Shown here: piece after piece, positions 26,082 to 34,914 of the stretch
Position numbering within the stretch: position 1 is the first letter of the stretch
Layout of the letters: every line of letters starts with the position of its first letter
Origin: Paenibacillus lactis
GTDB lineage: Bacteria; Bacillota; Bacilli; Paenibacillales; Paenibacillaceae
Direction: 5' to 3'
Length of the DNA stretch: 64,000 nucleotides
Assembly: GCF_017873605.1 (NCBI RefSeq)
Contig: NZ_JAGGKI010000004.1
Coordinates: 186,001-250,000 of the forward strand
The notes under the pieces: model-generated
The model's input: the letters and a program-made list of their open reading frames with translations, nothing else
What the model was told of the DNA's origin: nothing
The model's database searches: none
Made by a program: the position numbers and the translations under genes

Positions 26082-28598
26082 CTAGTTGTTCTTATTGCCG
26101 TTGTTGTTTTTGCCGTTGTTCTTATTCCCTTGATTGTTTTTACTGTTCTTATTGTTCTTATTGTTCTTATTGTCCGTGTTATTTTTATCATCCTGCTTTT
26201 CTGTTTTATCTTTATCCTTGTCTTTGTCTTTATCCTGTTTGCCAGGCTTCGCGTTTCCCTTGGAATCGGACTGGATATCTCCGACCACGATGCCCAAACC
26301 GTTGGTCCCGATGTACACCCTTCCGTATACCCGCGGATCGCCGGTTATGGCGCGATTGGCCGATCCGAATTGATGCTCATCGTCATTGATTCGAATCCAG
26401 CTGGCTCCCCCGTTGTCCGAACGGTAAACCCCGTACTTGTTGTTTATTTTGGCGTAGCTGTATAGCGCCATCACGTTTTGTCCAGGTGCAGCCTTGCCGA
26501 AGCCAATGGTAGCCGCTTCCTGGATACCCTCCAGCTTGACGAAGCTATTGCCGGAATCCGTGGAGTGCCATAAACCATAAGCGCTTTGCGTGTTGCTGTT
26601 GTCTTTGGCCGCCGCAATCCATATTTCCCCTTCCGCTCCCGGAACCGCTTTGAATTTGCTGGTCAAGGTCTGCGGCAGCCCCGTCGCCTGAGAGGCTGTA
26701 AAGGTTGCGCCGCCATCGTTGCTGATATAGAACTTGCCGTTGGCTATGCCATAGAACTTGCTCGGATTTACCCGGTCGGAAGAAATGATCGCTCCTTCCG
26801 GTATCCCTTGCGAAGCATGCCAGGTAACTCCCCGGTCCTTGGTGTAGCTTACAGGGCGTACGCTTTCGGATGAACTGCTCTTCGGACTCCAAACGATCCG
26901 GCTTCCGTCCGCGCCGACGGCCACCCATCCGCCTTCGGTTTTGTCGCCCTCGGCCGATGGCCAGGCATTGGCGGCCGGTGTCCAGGTCTTCCCGTTATCC
27001 ATAGAAACGCCCATTCTTGGGGCCGTTCCTTCCGCATTCCCTACCCGAACGATGATGTTGGGGTTCATTTCCGCATAGTCGATATCGGTGCTCGTACCGA
27101 GATATGGATTGGTAATCATCTGCGGCGCTTTCGTCAAATCCTCATGCCGGAAGCCCCCGATATCCCCCATCGCACTCAGCAGCGGGGCTCCCGATGGAGG
27201 ACTGATCAAGCCGAGAATCGCCGTTTCTTCGATCCCGTTCGCCTGCACGGAAATGTTGACGTTCTGCCCCCGATCAAGTGCGGTCATGTTATCGGTCCCG
27301 TATAGCGTCGCCCCCGTACCATACAGGATGCGGTCCGAATTGAACGGATCGATCTCCAGATCGCCGATCATCCAGCCCAGCTTAGGCGAAATTTCGGGCA
27401 GCGCTTTCTTCTCTCCCCAGTCCAGCCATGGAGATATCGCGTAATCGATCGTAAATCGGTTTTCTCTTACCGGATCCTTCGAATAGTCAAGCGTCCATAG
27501 CGATGTCCATGTTTTGCCACCGTCCGTGCTGCGGTAGATGAACTCGTCCGGCCACCACTTGTTCATCGTCGCCACCATCAGCGTATCCGGATGTCTGGCA
27601 TCCACCGAGATGCCTCCATACGGATGCTCGGTGCTGCCTGTCGGGCTGACATCCGTCCACTGGCCCGTCTTCGTATTGTACTTCCATACGGCTCCCGTTC
27701 CGCCGTCATATGGACCGATAAACTCATTATACGTAATATACAAATTCCCATTTGAGCTTAATACGCCGTGATGCGGAAAGAAATTTTGCCGCGGCTGCCC
27801 GGGAAGCAGCTCCCATGACTGGCCGCCATCAGTGCTCCGGTAAATACTGTTGACCGTATCGGCAACTCCGACGTAAATGGTCTGCGTTGCTTTTCCCCGG
27901 CTGCCCGTTGTCGGGTCGAATGTAATCCATACCGGTCCGACGATATCGCCATAATAATCCTTTGCGCTGCCGTCATTCGGGAAGCTGGCCACCTTGCCCC
28001 AGGTTTTCCCGTAATCTGTGCTTCTCCACAGCCCGTTTCCGCTGCGCGCCCCCAAATACAGGACCCGATTGTCGTTCGGATCAATCGCGAGCCGCTCGCC
28101 CATTGACCGGCCCGGCATATTGCCGCCAAGCTTGAATGGAAGCGCTGTACGCTCGAAGCTGTCGCCGCGGTCCTTCGATCGAAGCAGCACACCGTTCATA
28201 TCCGTCCAGTCGTTCGTGTATGTACCGGCCGCGATATACAATCGGTCCGGATCCACAGGGTCCGTTGCCAAGCTTTCCACACCGAGCATATTCCATTCGT
28301 CGAAGCCTACGAAATTCATTAGCTGAATCCAGGAGCCGGTCTCCGGATTCCAGCGATAAGCACCGCCAATATCGGTACGGGCATAGATGAGATCCTTCTC
28401 GCTCGGATTGAATACAATGCCCGGAATGAAGCCGCCGCCGACCACTTTTGCGCGGTCCCAGCTGTAAGCTTGTTCCTGGATGCCTTTCCTTCCTGGTGCT
28501 TCCTTGGCCTGATCTCCCGGCGAGCTTGCGAAAGCAGCCCCACCGATCGAGAATGTCAGCGAAGCGGCTAAGGTGATATTACATAGCTTTTTGAACAT
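26082..28598 (-). CDS. Secreted GH74-family xyloglucanase with a low-complexity C-terminal tail
   Basis: A glycoside hydrolase family 74 enzyme, expected to cleave the beta-1,4-glucan backbone of xyloglucan outside the cell. The 838-residue protein begins at ATG 28598 (AGGAGGGATTTC upstream) with a Sec signal peptide ending AFA. Two seven-bladed propellers of sialidase-like repeats follow: LIYARTDIGGAYRWNPETG near the N-terminus, holding a likely catalytic Asp, and many SxDxGxxW Asp-box motifs such as RSTDYGKTW, RSTDGGQSW and RSTDGGKTW. The last ~58 residues are Lys/Asn/Asp-only repeats instead of the carbohydrate-binding modules often found in this family. A cre site upstream suggests CcpA catabolite repression. 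Confidence 0.93.
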   Translation of the reverse strand: MFKKLCNITLAASLTFSIGGAAFASSPGDQAKEAPGRKGIQEQAYSWDRAKVVGGGFIPGIVFNPSEKDLIYARTDIGGAYRWNPETGSWIQLMNFVGFDEWNMLGVESLATDPVDPDRLYIAAGTYTNDWTDMNGVLLRSKDRGDSFERTALPFKLGGNMPGRSMGERLAIDPNDNRVLYLGARSGNGLWRSTDYGKTWGKVASFPNDGSAKDYYGDIVGPVWITFDPTTGSRGKATQTIYVGVADTVNSIYRSTDGGQSWELLPGQPRQNFFPHHGVLSSNGNLYITYNEFIGPYDGGTGAVWKYNTKTGQWTDVSPTGSTEHPYGGISVDARHPDTLMVATMNKWWPDEFIYRSTDGGKTWTSLWTLDYSKDPVRENRFTIDYAISPWLDWGEKKALPEISPKLGWMIGDLEIDPFNSDRILYGTGATLYGTDNMTALDRGQNVNISVQANGIEETAILGLISPPSGAPLLSAMGDIGGFRHEDLTKAPQMITNPYLGTSTDIDYAEMNPNIIVRVGNAEGTAPRMGVSMDNGKTWTPAANAWPSAEGDKTEGGWVAVGADGSRIVWSPKSSSSESVRPVSYTKDRGVTWHASQGIPEGAIISSDRVNPSKFYGIANGKFYISNDGGATFTASQATGLPQTLTSKFKAVPGAEGEIWIAAAKDNSNTQSAYGLWHSTDSGNSFVKLEGIQEAATIGFGKAAPGQNVMALYSYAKINNKYGVYRSDNGGASWIRINDDEHQFGSANRAITGDPRVYGRVYIGTNGLGIVVGDIQSDSKGNAKPGKQDKDKDKDKDKTEKQDDKNNTDNKNNKNNKNSKNNQGNKNNGKNNNGNKNN
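26085..26240 (-). repeat. Short tandem codon repeats encoding a Lys/Asp/Asn tail
   Basis: Coding repeats at the 3' end of the GH74 gene: a (Lys-Asp)n stretch (KDKDKDKDK, about 26207-26235) followed by 9-bp units of the type ttgttctta (about 26143-26172) encoding Asn-Lys-Asn runs. These tracts could change length by slippage. The composition is far from that of the propeller domains. Confidence 0.8.
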
Positions 28599-28723
28599 GA
28601 AATCCCTCCTGTACCGTTGTAGACGACCATAAACTGCGAGCCTTTCGATAACTTTTCGTTGAATCGGTTCGATGCTCCCCCCTCTTATTGCGCCATTCAT
28701 GACTGGTTGAAATCCAAATGCGC

Positions 28724-28747
28724 AGTATAAATTGAAAGCGCTTGCCA
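28724..28747 (-). promoter_or_regulatory. Catabolite-responsive element (cre) over the GH74 promoter
   Basis: TTGAAAGCGCTTGCCA at 28732-28747 matches the CcpA cre consensus WTGNAANCGNWWNCA at all but one position. Reading toward the gene, TATACT (28724-28729) lies directly downstream as a likely -10, so the cre would cover the spacer and -35 region. Repression when preferred sugars are present is inferred. Confidence 0.75.
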
Positions 28748-28836
28748 AAAAGAACGACAGTGTATTACGCCACCTATTCTATATGGAATAGAGCCGCAAT
28801 AACACCTGCCATTTTGGATATATTTTCATGTAAAAA

Positions 28837-29862
28837 TTAGTGATCCTGCCTTCTCACCGGTTCTAGCTTGCGGAACAGAAAGGACTCACCCTTTAGAAAC
28901 GCCTGAATATAGGCCAAGGCGTACGGCTGTTCAGCCCGCATGCCTTCCCACTCCAGCGGATTGGGAGCGTGGTGACTATAGTTCTCCATCATCGTCATGA
29001 TAAAAAAGCACTCCAATTTCCTCACTTCATCCTGGCGCACTTCGCGGGCTTCATCATATGCCCGGAGCAAATCCCGTCGCTGTTCGGGCCCCAGTGCGAG
29101 CAGGATTGCTGCCGTATCGTACAGAAAATATCCAGAGCCGCATCTTCCGAAGTCGATCGGACGAGGGTCATCCTCGTCGAATACGATATTTCCAATGTGC
29201 AGATCGGCATGGATCAGTCCATAGCTATGCCTGTCCTTCTTCATCCCTGCCAGCTCTGTTTGGATCTTTGCTGCAGCTTGTCCATACAAACGCCAATCCG
29301 GCTTCGTTAAAAAGCTGCTGTAGTATCGCGAGAGTCTGGTCATTGCCATGTCAAAGCTTTGTCTTCCCCAGTGCGGCCGGATAAAACCGGATGGAGGAAC
29401 GAACTGCTCTCCAGCCTGATGAAGGCTGCGAAGCAATTTACCGATGTTATGCACCTGCCGATCCGTGAGCCTCCCTTCAGCAGGTTGCCCATCAACCCAT
29501 TTCATCAGCGTTATATATGAAGAGGCATTGCCATCGTCCGTACGAAGCTCTATCACGGTTTCTCCGTTTCGGTCAGGAACGCCTGAGGGTGCGTGTATGC
29601 CCTCGACTCCTTGTAATGCTTCGAGAAAGAGCAGCTCCGACTGGATCTCCGCTTGGCTTCGCTCATCCAAGTGGATCCGCAATAGATGCTTGTCCTCCCC
29701 TGCCGTACGAATACGGTAGGTTGCATGCTCGGAAAATCCGATAAACTCCACATCGGCGCCTTCCAATTCATAATGCTTGCACGCGGACCCTGCCAGCTTC
29801 TGAGCCTGGTTCAGTAAAGCTGCCTGTGTTTCTTCCGCCCCCACTTTTATATCATGCTCCAT
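28837..29862 (-). CDS. Aminoglycoside phosphotransferase/choline-kinase-fold protein
   Basis: A 341-residue small-molecule kinase-like protein of the APH family. It has an N-terminal lobe with FSEHATYRIRTAGEDKHLLR, the catalytic loop HADLHIGNIVFDE (His-x-Asp-x4-Asn) and the metal-binding PIDFGRCGSGYFLYD. Such proteins phosphorylate sugars, homoserine, choline or antibiotics; the substrate cannot be read from sequence, and resistance should not be assumed. ATG 29862 follows GAGGTG; a longer frame reaches 29970 without a ribosome binding site. It is divided from the upstream gene by a terminator. Confidence 0.88.
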   Translation of the reverse strand: MEHDIKVGAEETQAALLNQAQKLAGSACKHYELEGADVEFIGFSEHATYRIRTAGEDKHLLRIHLDERSQAEIQSELLFLEALQGVEGIHAPSGVPDRNGETVIELRTDDGNASSYITLMKWVDGQPAEGRLTDRQVHNIGKLLRSLHQAGEQFVPPSGFIRPHWGRQSFDMAMTRLSRYYSSFLTKPDWRLYGQAAAKIQTELAGMKKDRHSYGLIHADLHIGNIVFDEDDPRPIDFGRCGSGYFLYDTAAILLALGPEQRRDLLRAYDEAREVRQDEVRKLECFFIMTMMENYSHHAPNPLEWEGMRAEQPYALAYIQAFLKGESFLFRKLEPVRRQDH

Positions 29863-29956
29863 ATCTACACCTCTTCGTCCCGGTTCTTCATCATCGATTC
29901 TAACCGGCCAACCATGCCCAGGGATATGCAGCAAATGAGTTGAACCAATGTAAACA

Positions 29957-29993
29957 CAAAAAAGCCACATTAGAACGTGGATCTAATGTGACT
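29957..29993 (-). terminator. Terminator after the CD3324-family gene
   Basis: A perfect 9-bp stem (CACATTAGA 29966-29974 and TCTAATGTG 29982-29990) is followed on the minus strand by GGCTTTTTTG. It lies six bases past the stop. Confidence 0.93.
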
Positions 29994-29998
29994 TGCGC

Positions 29999-30271
29999 TT
30001 ACTTGTTGTTTTTGGTATAAACGATTTTCTTGATCGAATCGCACGACAAGCAATATTGTGAGGACAGATCGTCGATGGAAGCACCCTCCGTGAATTTCCG
30101 GCGGATTTCCTCGTTCCTATTTTTCAAATAGGCCCTGCTTCCGGAGTTCTCTCCCCATTTCTTCCGCAGCCCCTCGGGCTTCGGGATGTACACCATCTTG
30201 CCTTGCACATATTTCTGCACTTCCTTCAACAGCTCCTCAGGAAGTATAATATCCGCGTTTATATATTTCAT
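29999..30271 (-). CDS. CD3324-family protein (probable helix-turn-helix)
   Basis: A 90-residue protein starting MKYINADIILPEELLKEVQK, then YVQGKMVYIPKPEG and RKKWGENSGSRAYLKNRNEE. The C-terminal part (GASIDDLSSQYCLSCDSIKK) looks like a helix-turn-helix. The family is widespread in Bacillota and its function is not established; DNA binding is inferred from the C-terminus. ATG 30271 is preceded by AAGGAG at 30282-30287, and that Shine-Dalgarno overlaps one arm of an inverted repeat. A 29-codon ORF lies upstream on the same strand. Confidence 0.82.
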   Translation of the reverse strand: MKYINADIILPEELLKEVQKYVQGKMVYIPKPEGLRKKWGENSGSRAYLKNRNEEIRRKFTEGASIDDLSSQYCLSCDSIKKIVYTKNNK

Positions 30272-30283
30272 GGCATCCTTGCT

Positions 30284-30312
30284 CCTTAAAATGTAAATTC
30301 GAAATTTTAAGG
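30284..30312 (-). promoter_or_regulatory. Inverted repeat overlapping the Shine-Dalgarno of the CD3324-family gene
   Basis: CCTTAAAAT (30284-30292) and ATTTTAAGG (30304-30312) are perfect 9-bp inverted repeats with an 11-base loop. In the mRNA the second arm contains part of the AAGGAG Shine-Dalgarno, so folding could mask translation. Alternatively the repeat is a protein-binding operator. Both readings are inference. Confidence 0.55.
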
Positions 30313-30357
30313 ATGCAAAGTCCACGTGATAAACGGCCTCTTTTCACCAAGAGGAAA

Positions 30358-30447
30358 TCAGGCGGTAACCATCTTCTCGCTCCATGCAAACAACCGCCGT
30401 TGTTCATCAAATAGACTTTGCATAGAGCACACTGTCAACTTCTTCAT
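30358..30447 (-). CDS. 29-residue ORF upstream of the CD3324-family gene (possible leader peptide)
   Basis: ATG 30447 is preceded by GAAGGGAGGGG at good spacing and encodes a 29-residue peptide beginning MKKLTVCSMQSLFDEQRRLF. A TATAAT (30495-30500, minus strand) lies about 48 bp upstream as a possible -10. The stop is 86 bp before the next start, and between them lies the SD-masking inverted repeat. No family is recognised. It could be a small protein or a leader peptide whose translation affects the downstream gene. Confidence 0.5.
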   Translation of the reverse strand: MKKLTVCSMQSLFDEQRRLFAWSEKMVTA

Positions 30448-30647
30448 ATTTGGCCCCTCCCTTCAAGATAATGGAATTCCGACAGGTTACGTTCATTATA
30501 GCGAAATCCGTGCCCGAAGTACACATGAGTGATTGAGACGGCTTGCTCGGGATCAACACATGTGCCATGCATGGTTCATGAAACGAATGTGGCGGCTCTT
30601 TCAAGAAATTGTACTTCCACCCCCAATAATGCATCGATTACCCGCAC

Positions 30648-30682
30648 AAAACAAAAACAGCACGCCCGCTAAGGACGTGCTG
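30648..30682 (-). terminator. Terminator after dnaD
   Basis: A 7-bp GC-rich stem (CAGCACG 30658-30664 and CGTGCTG 30676-30682) is followed on the minus strand by TTTTTGTTTT, immediately past the dnaD stop. Confidence 0.9.
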
Positions 30683-30687
30683 CTTGT

Positions 30688-31434
30688 CTATCTTCCGATA
30701 TTTCTGAATTTCTGCGTATAGGCTTTAGCATCCTGGGCCGTGCGCACGCGATTGCGGCTCCATTCCAGCAGAATCCGGTCGATGTAGCGGAAATGCAGCT
30801 TTCCGGCAAACACCGCTTCCTTCAAGGCCAGCAGGATCAGCTCATCCGGATAACGGTCCGCATCCACCCACCCGGAGATCGTCTCGAGTTCCATCGGAGA
30901 CAGCGGGCGGCCGAACTCCTTCTCGAAAATGGTGAACAGATTGCGCTCTTCCTTCTCCGGAACCGTCCGGGCTCCTGCGGGATCCATCGGCGCGGACCCT
31001 CCCCGGCCCGAGAGCGGGGACTGGGGTTTGATACGGTCCGGCTGAGGGGTCATATCCTCTTCGGCCATGCAATCCGCCAGCTTCTTGTACAACCCGTTCA
31101 GGTTGTACCGCTCATAATGGATTCCTTGCGCTCCGTCGACGTACTCATCGATACCGAGCAGCCCATCCTTCATGAGCCGCTGCAGGCTGGGCGCGATCGA
31201 CGCGGCCGGAATGCCGGTTACATCCGACAGCTCCTCCAGGGACGGAAATGCCTTGAATTCGACCTGCTGAAATCCGATCAAATGGATCAGCAGCATCGCC
31301 TCCCGGTCCGTCAGGCCCAGCTTCCGGTAGTGGCGAAGGAGCGAATACGGAATAATCGCCATGCCCTGGCTCATTCCCGCTGCCGCGCCATCGGCCCACG
31401 ATCCCCGGTTGCCTCCGGCGTTGCCGTGATCCAT
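30688..31434 (-). CDS. dnaD: DnaD-type primosomal replication protein
   Basis: A DNA replication initiation/restart protein. The 248-residue product has an N-terminal winged-helix region (about 22-110; YSLLRHYRKLGLTDREAMLL, FPSLEELSDVTGIPAASI) and a C-terminal DnaB_2/DnaD domain (about 165-240; FEKEFGRPLSPMELETISGW, WSRNRVRTAQDAKAYTQKFR). ATG 31434 follows GAGAGGTGAG; a GTG at 31449 is part of that site. It lies 18 bp after asnS, as in B. subtilis, but nth does not follow it here. Confidence 0.92.
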   Translation of the reverse strand: MDHGNAGGNRGSWADGAAAGMSQGMAIIPYSLLRHYRKLGLTDREAMLLIHLIGFQQVEFKAFPSLEELSDVTGIPAASIAPSLQRLMKDGLLGIDEYVDGAQGIHYERYNLNGLYKKLADCMAEEDMTPQPDRIKPQSPLSGRGGSAPMDPAGARTVPEKEERNLFTIFEKEFGRPLSPMELETISGWVDADRYPDELILLALKEAVFAGKLHFRYIDRILLEWSRNRVRTAQDAKAYTQKFRNIGR

Positions 31435-31452
31435 AGACTCACCTCTCACGGC

Positions 31453-32748
31453 TTATGGATACAACCGATACAATGTTCTTGGGAACGGAATCGTTTCACG
31501 CACATGATCCAGACCGCAGATCCAGGCTACCGTCCGCTCCAGTCCAAGCCCGAAGCCGGAATGTGGAACCGTTCCGTATTTACGCAGATCCATATACCAC
31601 TGATAGGTGTCCATCGACAGGTCATGCTCCTTGAAACGCTCTTCCAGCAGCTGCGGATCGTCGATCCGCTGCGAACCGCCGATGATCTCGCCATAGCCTT
31701 CCGGGGCGATCATGTCCGCGCACAGCACGACTTCCGGACGGTTCGGATCCGGCTTCATGTAGAAGGCCTTGATGCCGGCCGGATAATGCGTAATAAAGAC
31801 CGGCTTATCGTATTTTTCGGCAATGGCCGTCTCATGCGGCGCGCCGAAATCCTCACCCCAAGGAATATCGAAGCCTTGCGTGTGCAGGAATTCGATGGCC
31901 TCGTCATACGTAATCCGCGGGAACGGAGCCTGGATCGCTTCCAGCTTGGAAATATCGCGGCCGATCGCCTCCAGCTCCTGGCGGCAGTTTTTAACGACCG
32001 ATTGCACGACATGAGCGATGAACTGCTCCTGTACCTTCAGACTCTCCTCGTGATCCGTGAAGGCCATTTCCGGCTCGATCATCCAGAACTCGATCAGGTG
32101 ACGGCGGGTTTTGGATTTCTCTGCCCGGAATGTCGGACCGAAGGAATAGACCTTGCCGAGCGCCATGGCGGCCGCTTCCATGTACAGCTGTCCGCTTTGC
32201 GTCAGGTAGGCATCCTCGTCGAAATACTTCGTATGGAACAGGTTCGTCGTTCCTTCCGCGGATGTCGGCGTCAAAATCGGCGGATCCACCAGCGTAAATC
32301 CGTTCGTATCAAAGTACTCCTGAATCGCACGGATAATTTCCGCCCGGATGACCATAATCGCGCGCTGCTTCTGCGTACGAAGCCACAGATGGCGATGATC
32401 CATCAGGAAATCGACGCCGTGTTCTTTAGGCGTAATCGGATAATTCTCTGTCAGATGGATGATTTCGATGCCCGTTACCGTCATCTCATAACCGGATTGG
32501 CTGCGGGGCTCCTCGCGGATCACGCCCGTTACATAGAGCGAGCTCTCCTGCGTCAGGCTTTTTGCATCATTCCATACCTGCTCGGACACTTCATTCTTAA
32601 CGACTACGCCTTGAATATATCCGGTACCGTCCCGAAGCTGCAGGAATTGAATCTTGCCGCTGGAACGCTTGTTGTTAATCCAAGCGCCGATGGTTACCGT
32701 CTCACCGACATGCTGGCTGACGTGACGAATCACACTTTTGGTGGCCAT
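31453..32748 (-). CDS. asnS: Asparaginyl-tRNA synthetase
   Basis: A class IIb aminoacyl-tRNA synthetase charging tRNA-Asn. The 431-residue protein has an N-terminal OB anticodon-binding domain (about 1-105) and a catalytic core with motif 2 ([20 protein letters not shown]) and motif 3 ([15 protein letters not shown]). GAGAGAT precedes ATG 32748. It starts 29 bp after ackA, so asnS-dnaD is probably read from an hbd-ackA-asnS-dnaD transcript. aspB, its upstream neighbour in B. subtilis, is missing. Confidence 0.96.
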   Translation of the reverse strand: MATKSVIRHVSQHVGETVTIGAWINNKRSSGKIQFLQLRDGTGYIQGVVVKNEVSEQVWNDAKSLTQESSLYVTGVIREEPRSQSGYEMTVTGIEIIHLTENYPITPKEHGVDFLMDHRHLWLRTQKQRAIMVIRAEIIRAIQEYFDTNGFTLVDPPILTPTSAEGTTNLFHTKYFDEDAYLTQSGQLYMEAAAMALGKVYSFGPTFRAEKSKTRRHLIEFWMIEPEMAFTDHEESLKVQEQFIAHVVQSVVKNCRQELEAIGRDISKLEAIQAPFPRITYDEAIEFLHTQGFDIPWGEDFGAPHETAIAEKYDKPVFITHYPAGIKAFYMKPDPNRPEVVLCADMIAPEGYGEIIGGSQRIDDPQLLEERFKEHDLSMDTYQWYMDLRKYGTVPHSGFGLGLERTVAWICGLDHVRETIPFPRTLYRLYP

Positions 32749-32777
32749 GCTAAAATCTCTCCCTTTATCACTGCGAA

Positions 32778-33986
32778 TTAACGGTATAAAGCTTGTACGA
32801 TACGATGCGTATCCCGAGCGATAACCAATTCCTCATTGGTAGGAATGACAAGCACCTCGACCTTTGAATTCGCCGTGGAAATGCGGCGAGGCTCGCCGGA
32901 ACGAATGCTGTTCAGCTCCTCATCCAATTCTACGCCGAGATAGGTAAGCTGCTCAAGCACCTTTTTGCGGAGGACGATCGAGTTTTCCCCTACGCCTGCC
33001 GTAAATACGATGACATCCACGCCGTTCATTGCGGCAGCGTAGGACCCGATATATTTACGGAGCCGGTACTCATACATATTGAATGCCAAGGTCGTATTCG
33101 GCTCGCCTTTTTCCATGCCTTCCGTAATTTCACGCATATCGCTGCTGATTCCGGAAATCGCGAGCAAACCGCTGTGCTTGTTCAGCATCGAGTTCACTTC
33201 ATTGACGGTAAGCTCTTCCTTATTCATGACAAAAGGAACGATGGCAGGATCCAGGTCGCCGCTGCGCGTCCCCATCATCAAGCCTTCAAGCGGCGTCATC
33301 CCCATCGATGTATCGACCGACTTCCCGCCGTCAACGGCAGTCAGCGAAGCCCCGTTGCCAATGTGGCAGGTAATGATCTTGAGCTCTTCGATCGGACGGT
33401 TCAGAAACTCGGCTGCCGCTTGGCTGACATAAGCATGGGACGTACCGTGCGCACCGTAACGACGTACTTTATATTTATTATAAAGAACTCTCGGGATAGC
33501 GTACAGGTATGATTTTTCCGGCATCGTCTGATGGAAGGCGGTATCGAACACAACGACCTGCGGAACGCCCGGCATATTCGTTTCCGCTGCCCGGATCCCC
33601 ATCATGGAAGCGGGATTATGAAGCGGAGCCAGGTCGAAGAGGCGGCGGATTTCCGCCTTGACTTCGCTGTCCACCAGGGCCGATTCCTTGAAGGACTCAC
33701 CGCCGTGTACGACCCGATGGCCGACGGCCTGAATGCTGTCGATGGATTCGATGACGCCATGCTCTTCATTCGTCAGCATGCCGAGCACTCTGCGGATCGC
33801 GGTCGTATGCTCCAATATTTCACTGACCTCGGTCACTTCCTGTTTCCCGGTCGGCTTATGGGTCAGAATCGAGGAATCCATCCCGATCCGCTCCACCAGG
33901 CCTTTGGCCAGCACGGATTCATCCGTCATGTTATACAGCTGATATTTAAGCGAGGAACTGCCCGCGTTAATTACGAGAATATTCAT
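32778..33986 (-). CDS. ackA: Acetate kinase
   Basis: Interconverts acetyl phosphate and acetate with ATP formation (overflow and fermentative metabolism). The 402-residue ASKHA-fold kinase has [62 protein letters not shown] and FTAGVGENS. It overlaps the hbd stop by ATGA, indicating translational coupling. Length and motifs favour acetate kinase over butyrate kinase, although the hbd neighbour makes butyrate kinase worth ruling out. Confidence 0.94.
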   Translation of the reverse strand: MNILVINAGSSSLKYQLYNMTDESVLAKGLVERIGMDSSILTHKPTGKQEVTEVSEILEHTTAIRRVLGMLTNEEHGVIESIDSIQAVGHRVVHGGESFKESALVDSEVKAEIRRLFDLAPLHNPASMMGIRAAETNMPGVPQVVVFDTAFHQTMPEKSYLYAIPRVLYNKYKVRRYGAHGTSHAYVSQAAAEFLNRPIEELKIITCHIGNGASLTAVDGGKSVDTSMGMTPLEGLMMGTRSGDLDPAIVPFVMNKEELTVNEVNSMLNKHSGLLAISGISSDMREITEGMEKGEPNTTLAFNMYEYRLRKYIGSYAAAMNGVDVIVFTAGVGENSIVLRKKVLEQLTYLGVELDEELNSIRSGEPRRISTANSKVEVLVIPTNEELVIARDTHRIVQALYR

Positions 33987-34855
33987 ATCCGGTCACCATC
34001 CTTGTCGTACTTGAAAAAGCCCTCGCCGGTCTTCACGCCAAGCTGTCCGGCACGCACCATCTTCTTAAGCACGATGGACGGACGGTATTTCAGCTCGCCG
34101 TATTCGCGGAACATGCGTTCGAGCGCGGCAAGAATGGAGTCAAGACCGAAACGGTCCGCCATCTCGAGCGGCCCGTGCTGGAAGTTGTAGCCGATTCGCA
34201 TCGCGTCGTCGATATCCTCCGCGGACGCAACGCCTTCCTGTAGCAGATGCAGCGCTTCGTTGATCATCAGCGTAATCATGCGCGTCGTTACGAAGCCCGG
34301 AGATTCATAGACCATGATGCCCTTCTTGTCAGCCACTTCCTCGACAAAACGCTTCGTTTCGGTAAACGTCTGTTCGGACGTTTTCAAGCCGCGAATAATT
34401 TCAACGAGATCCACCTTGGATACGGGATGTATAAAGTGCATGCCAATAACACGCTCCGGATATTTCGTGGAGCTGGCAAGCTCCGTCAAGCTGAGCGTGG
34501 ATGTATTGCTCGCCAAGATGACATTGCTCGGACATACTTGGTCAAGCTGTTCAAATACTTCTTTTTTTGCATCCAAATCTTCTATAATCGTCTCGATGAC
34601 CATATCGCAGGTGCCAAGCTCCTTGATATGCGTCACTTTCTGAATCCGGCTAAGTATAAGTTTCTTCTCCGCCTGCGTGATGCCCCATTTCTCCAGCTGT
34701 TTATCCAGACTGGTTTCGATCATGCGGTATGAATAGTCCAATCTCTCTGGAGATTTCTCAACGAGCAGCACGTCGAGCCCTTTGGCGGCGAGCATTTCCG
34801 CAATGCCCTGCCCCATCGTACCGCCGCCGACAACGCCGATTTTTTTGAAGTACAT
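33983..34855 (-). CDS. 3-hydroxyacyl-CoA (3-hydroxybutyryl-CoA) dehydrogenase
   Basis: An NAD(P)-dependent oxidoreductase interconverting 3-hydroxybutyryl-CoA and acetoacetyl-CoA. The 290-residue protein has the Rossmann motif VVGGGTMGQGIAEMLAAKGL, the HFIHPVSKVDLVEIIRG region with the catalytic His, and the C-terminal domain INEALHLLQEGVASAEDIDD. ATG 34855 follows AGGGTGGAG. It is coupled to ackA by a four-base overlap, suggesting a joint role in short-chain acyl-CoA or overflow metabolism. No crotonase, thiolase or butyryl-CoA dehydrogenase genes are nearby. Confidence 0.9.
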   Translation of the reverse strand: MYFKKIGVVGGGTMGQGIAEMLAAKGLDVLLVEKSPERLDYSYRMIETSLDKQLEKWGITQAEKKLILSRIQKVTHIKELGTCDMVIETIIEDLDAKKEVFEQLDQVCPSNVILASNTSTLSLTELASSTKYPERVIGMHFIHPVSKVDLVEIIRGLKTSEQTFTETKRFVEEVADKKGIMVYESPGFVTTRMITLMINEALHLLQEGVASAEDIDDAMRIGYNFQHGPLEMADRFGLDSILAALERMFREYGELKYRPSIVLKKMVRAGQLGVKTGEGFFKYDKDGDRI

Positions 34856-34914
34856 GGTTTCTACTCCACCCTTTCCTTATCTCTATACAGTATTGTACCC
34901 CTATTTGTCGAAAA

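Noticed and set aside
26143..26172. CRISPR-like short repeats
   Set aside because: The 9-bp units are contiguous, lack spacers and are in-frame codons of the GH74 tail.
25932..26465. A plus-strand frame encoding a very hydrophobic Leu/Val-rich protein
   Set aside because: It is the complement of the Lys/Asn/Asp repeat tail of the GH74 gene; the hydrophobicity is a by-product of the repeats.
28837..29862. Calling the APH-fold protein an antibiotic-resistance gene
   Set aside because: The fold is shared by many metabolic kinases, and there are no resistance-type neighbours or mobile elements; the substrate cannot be read from sequence.
30793..32781. A 662-codon open frame on the plus strand
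   Set aside because: It lies antisense to dnaD and asnS, both of which have unmistakable motifs. Its translation is Arg/His/Gln/Leu-rich with no domain, and it has no ribosome binding site. It is a product of the codon bias on the other strand.
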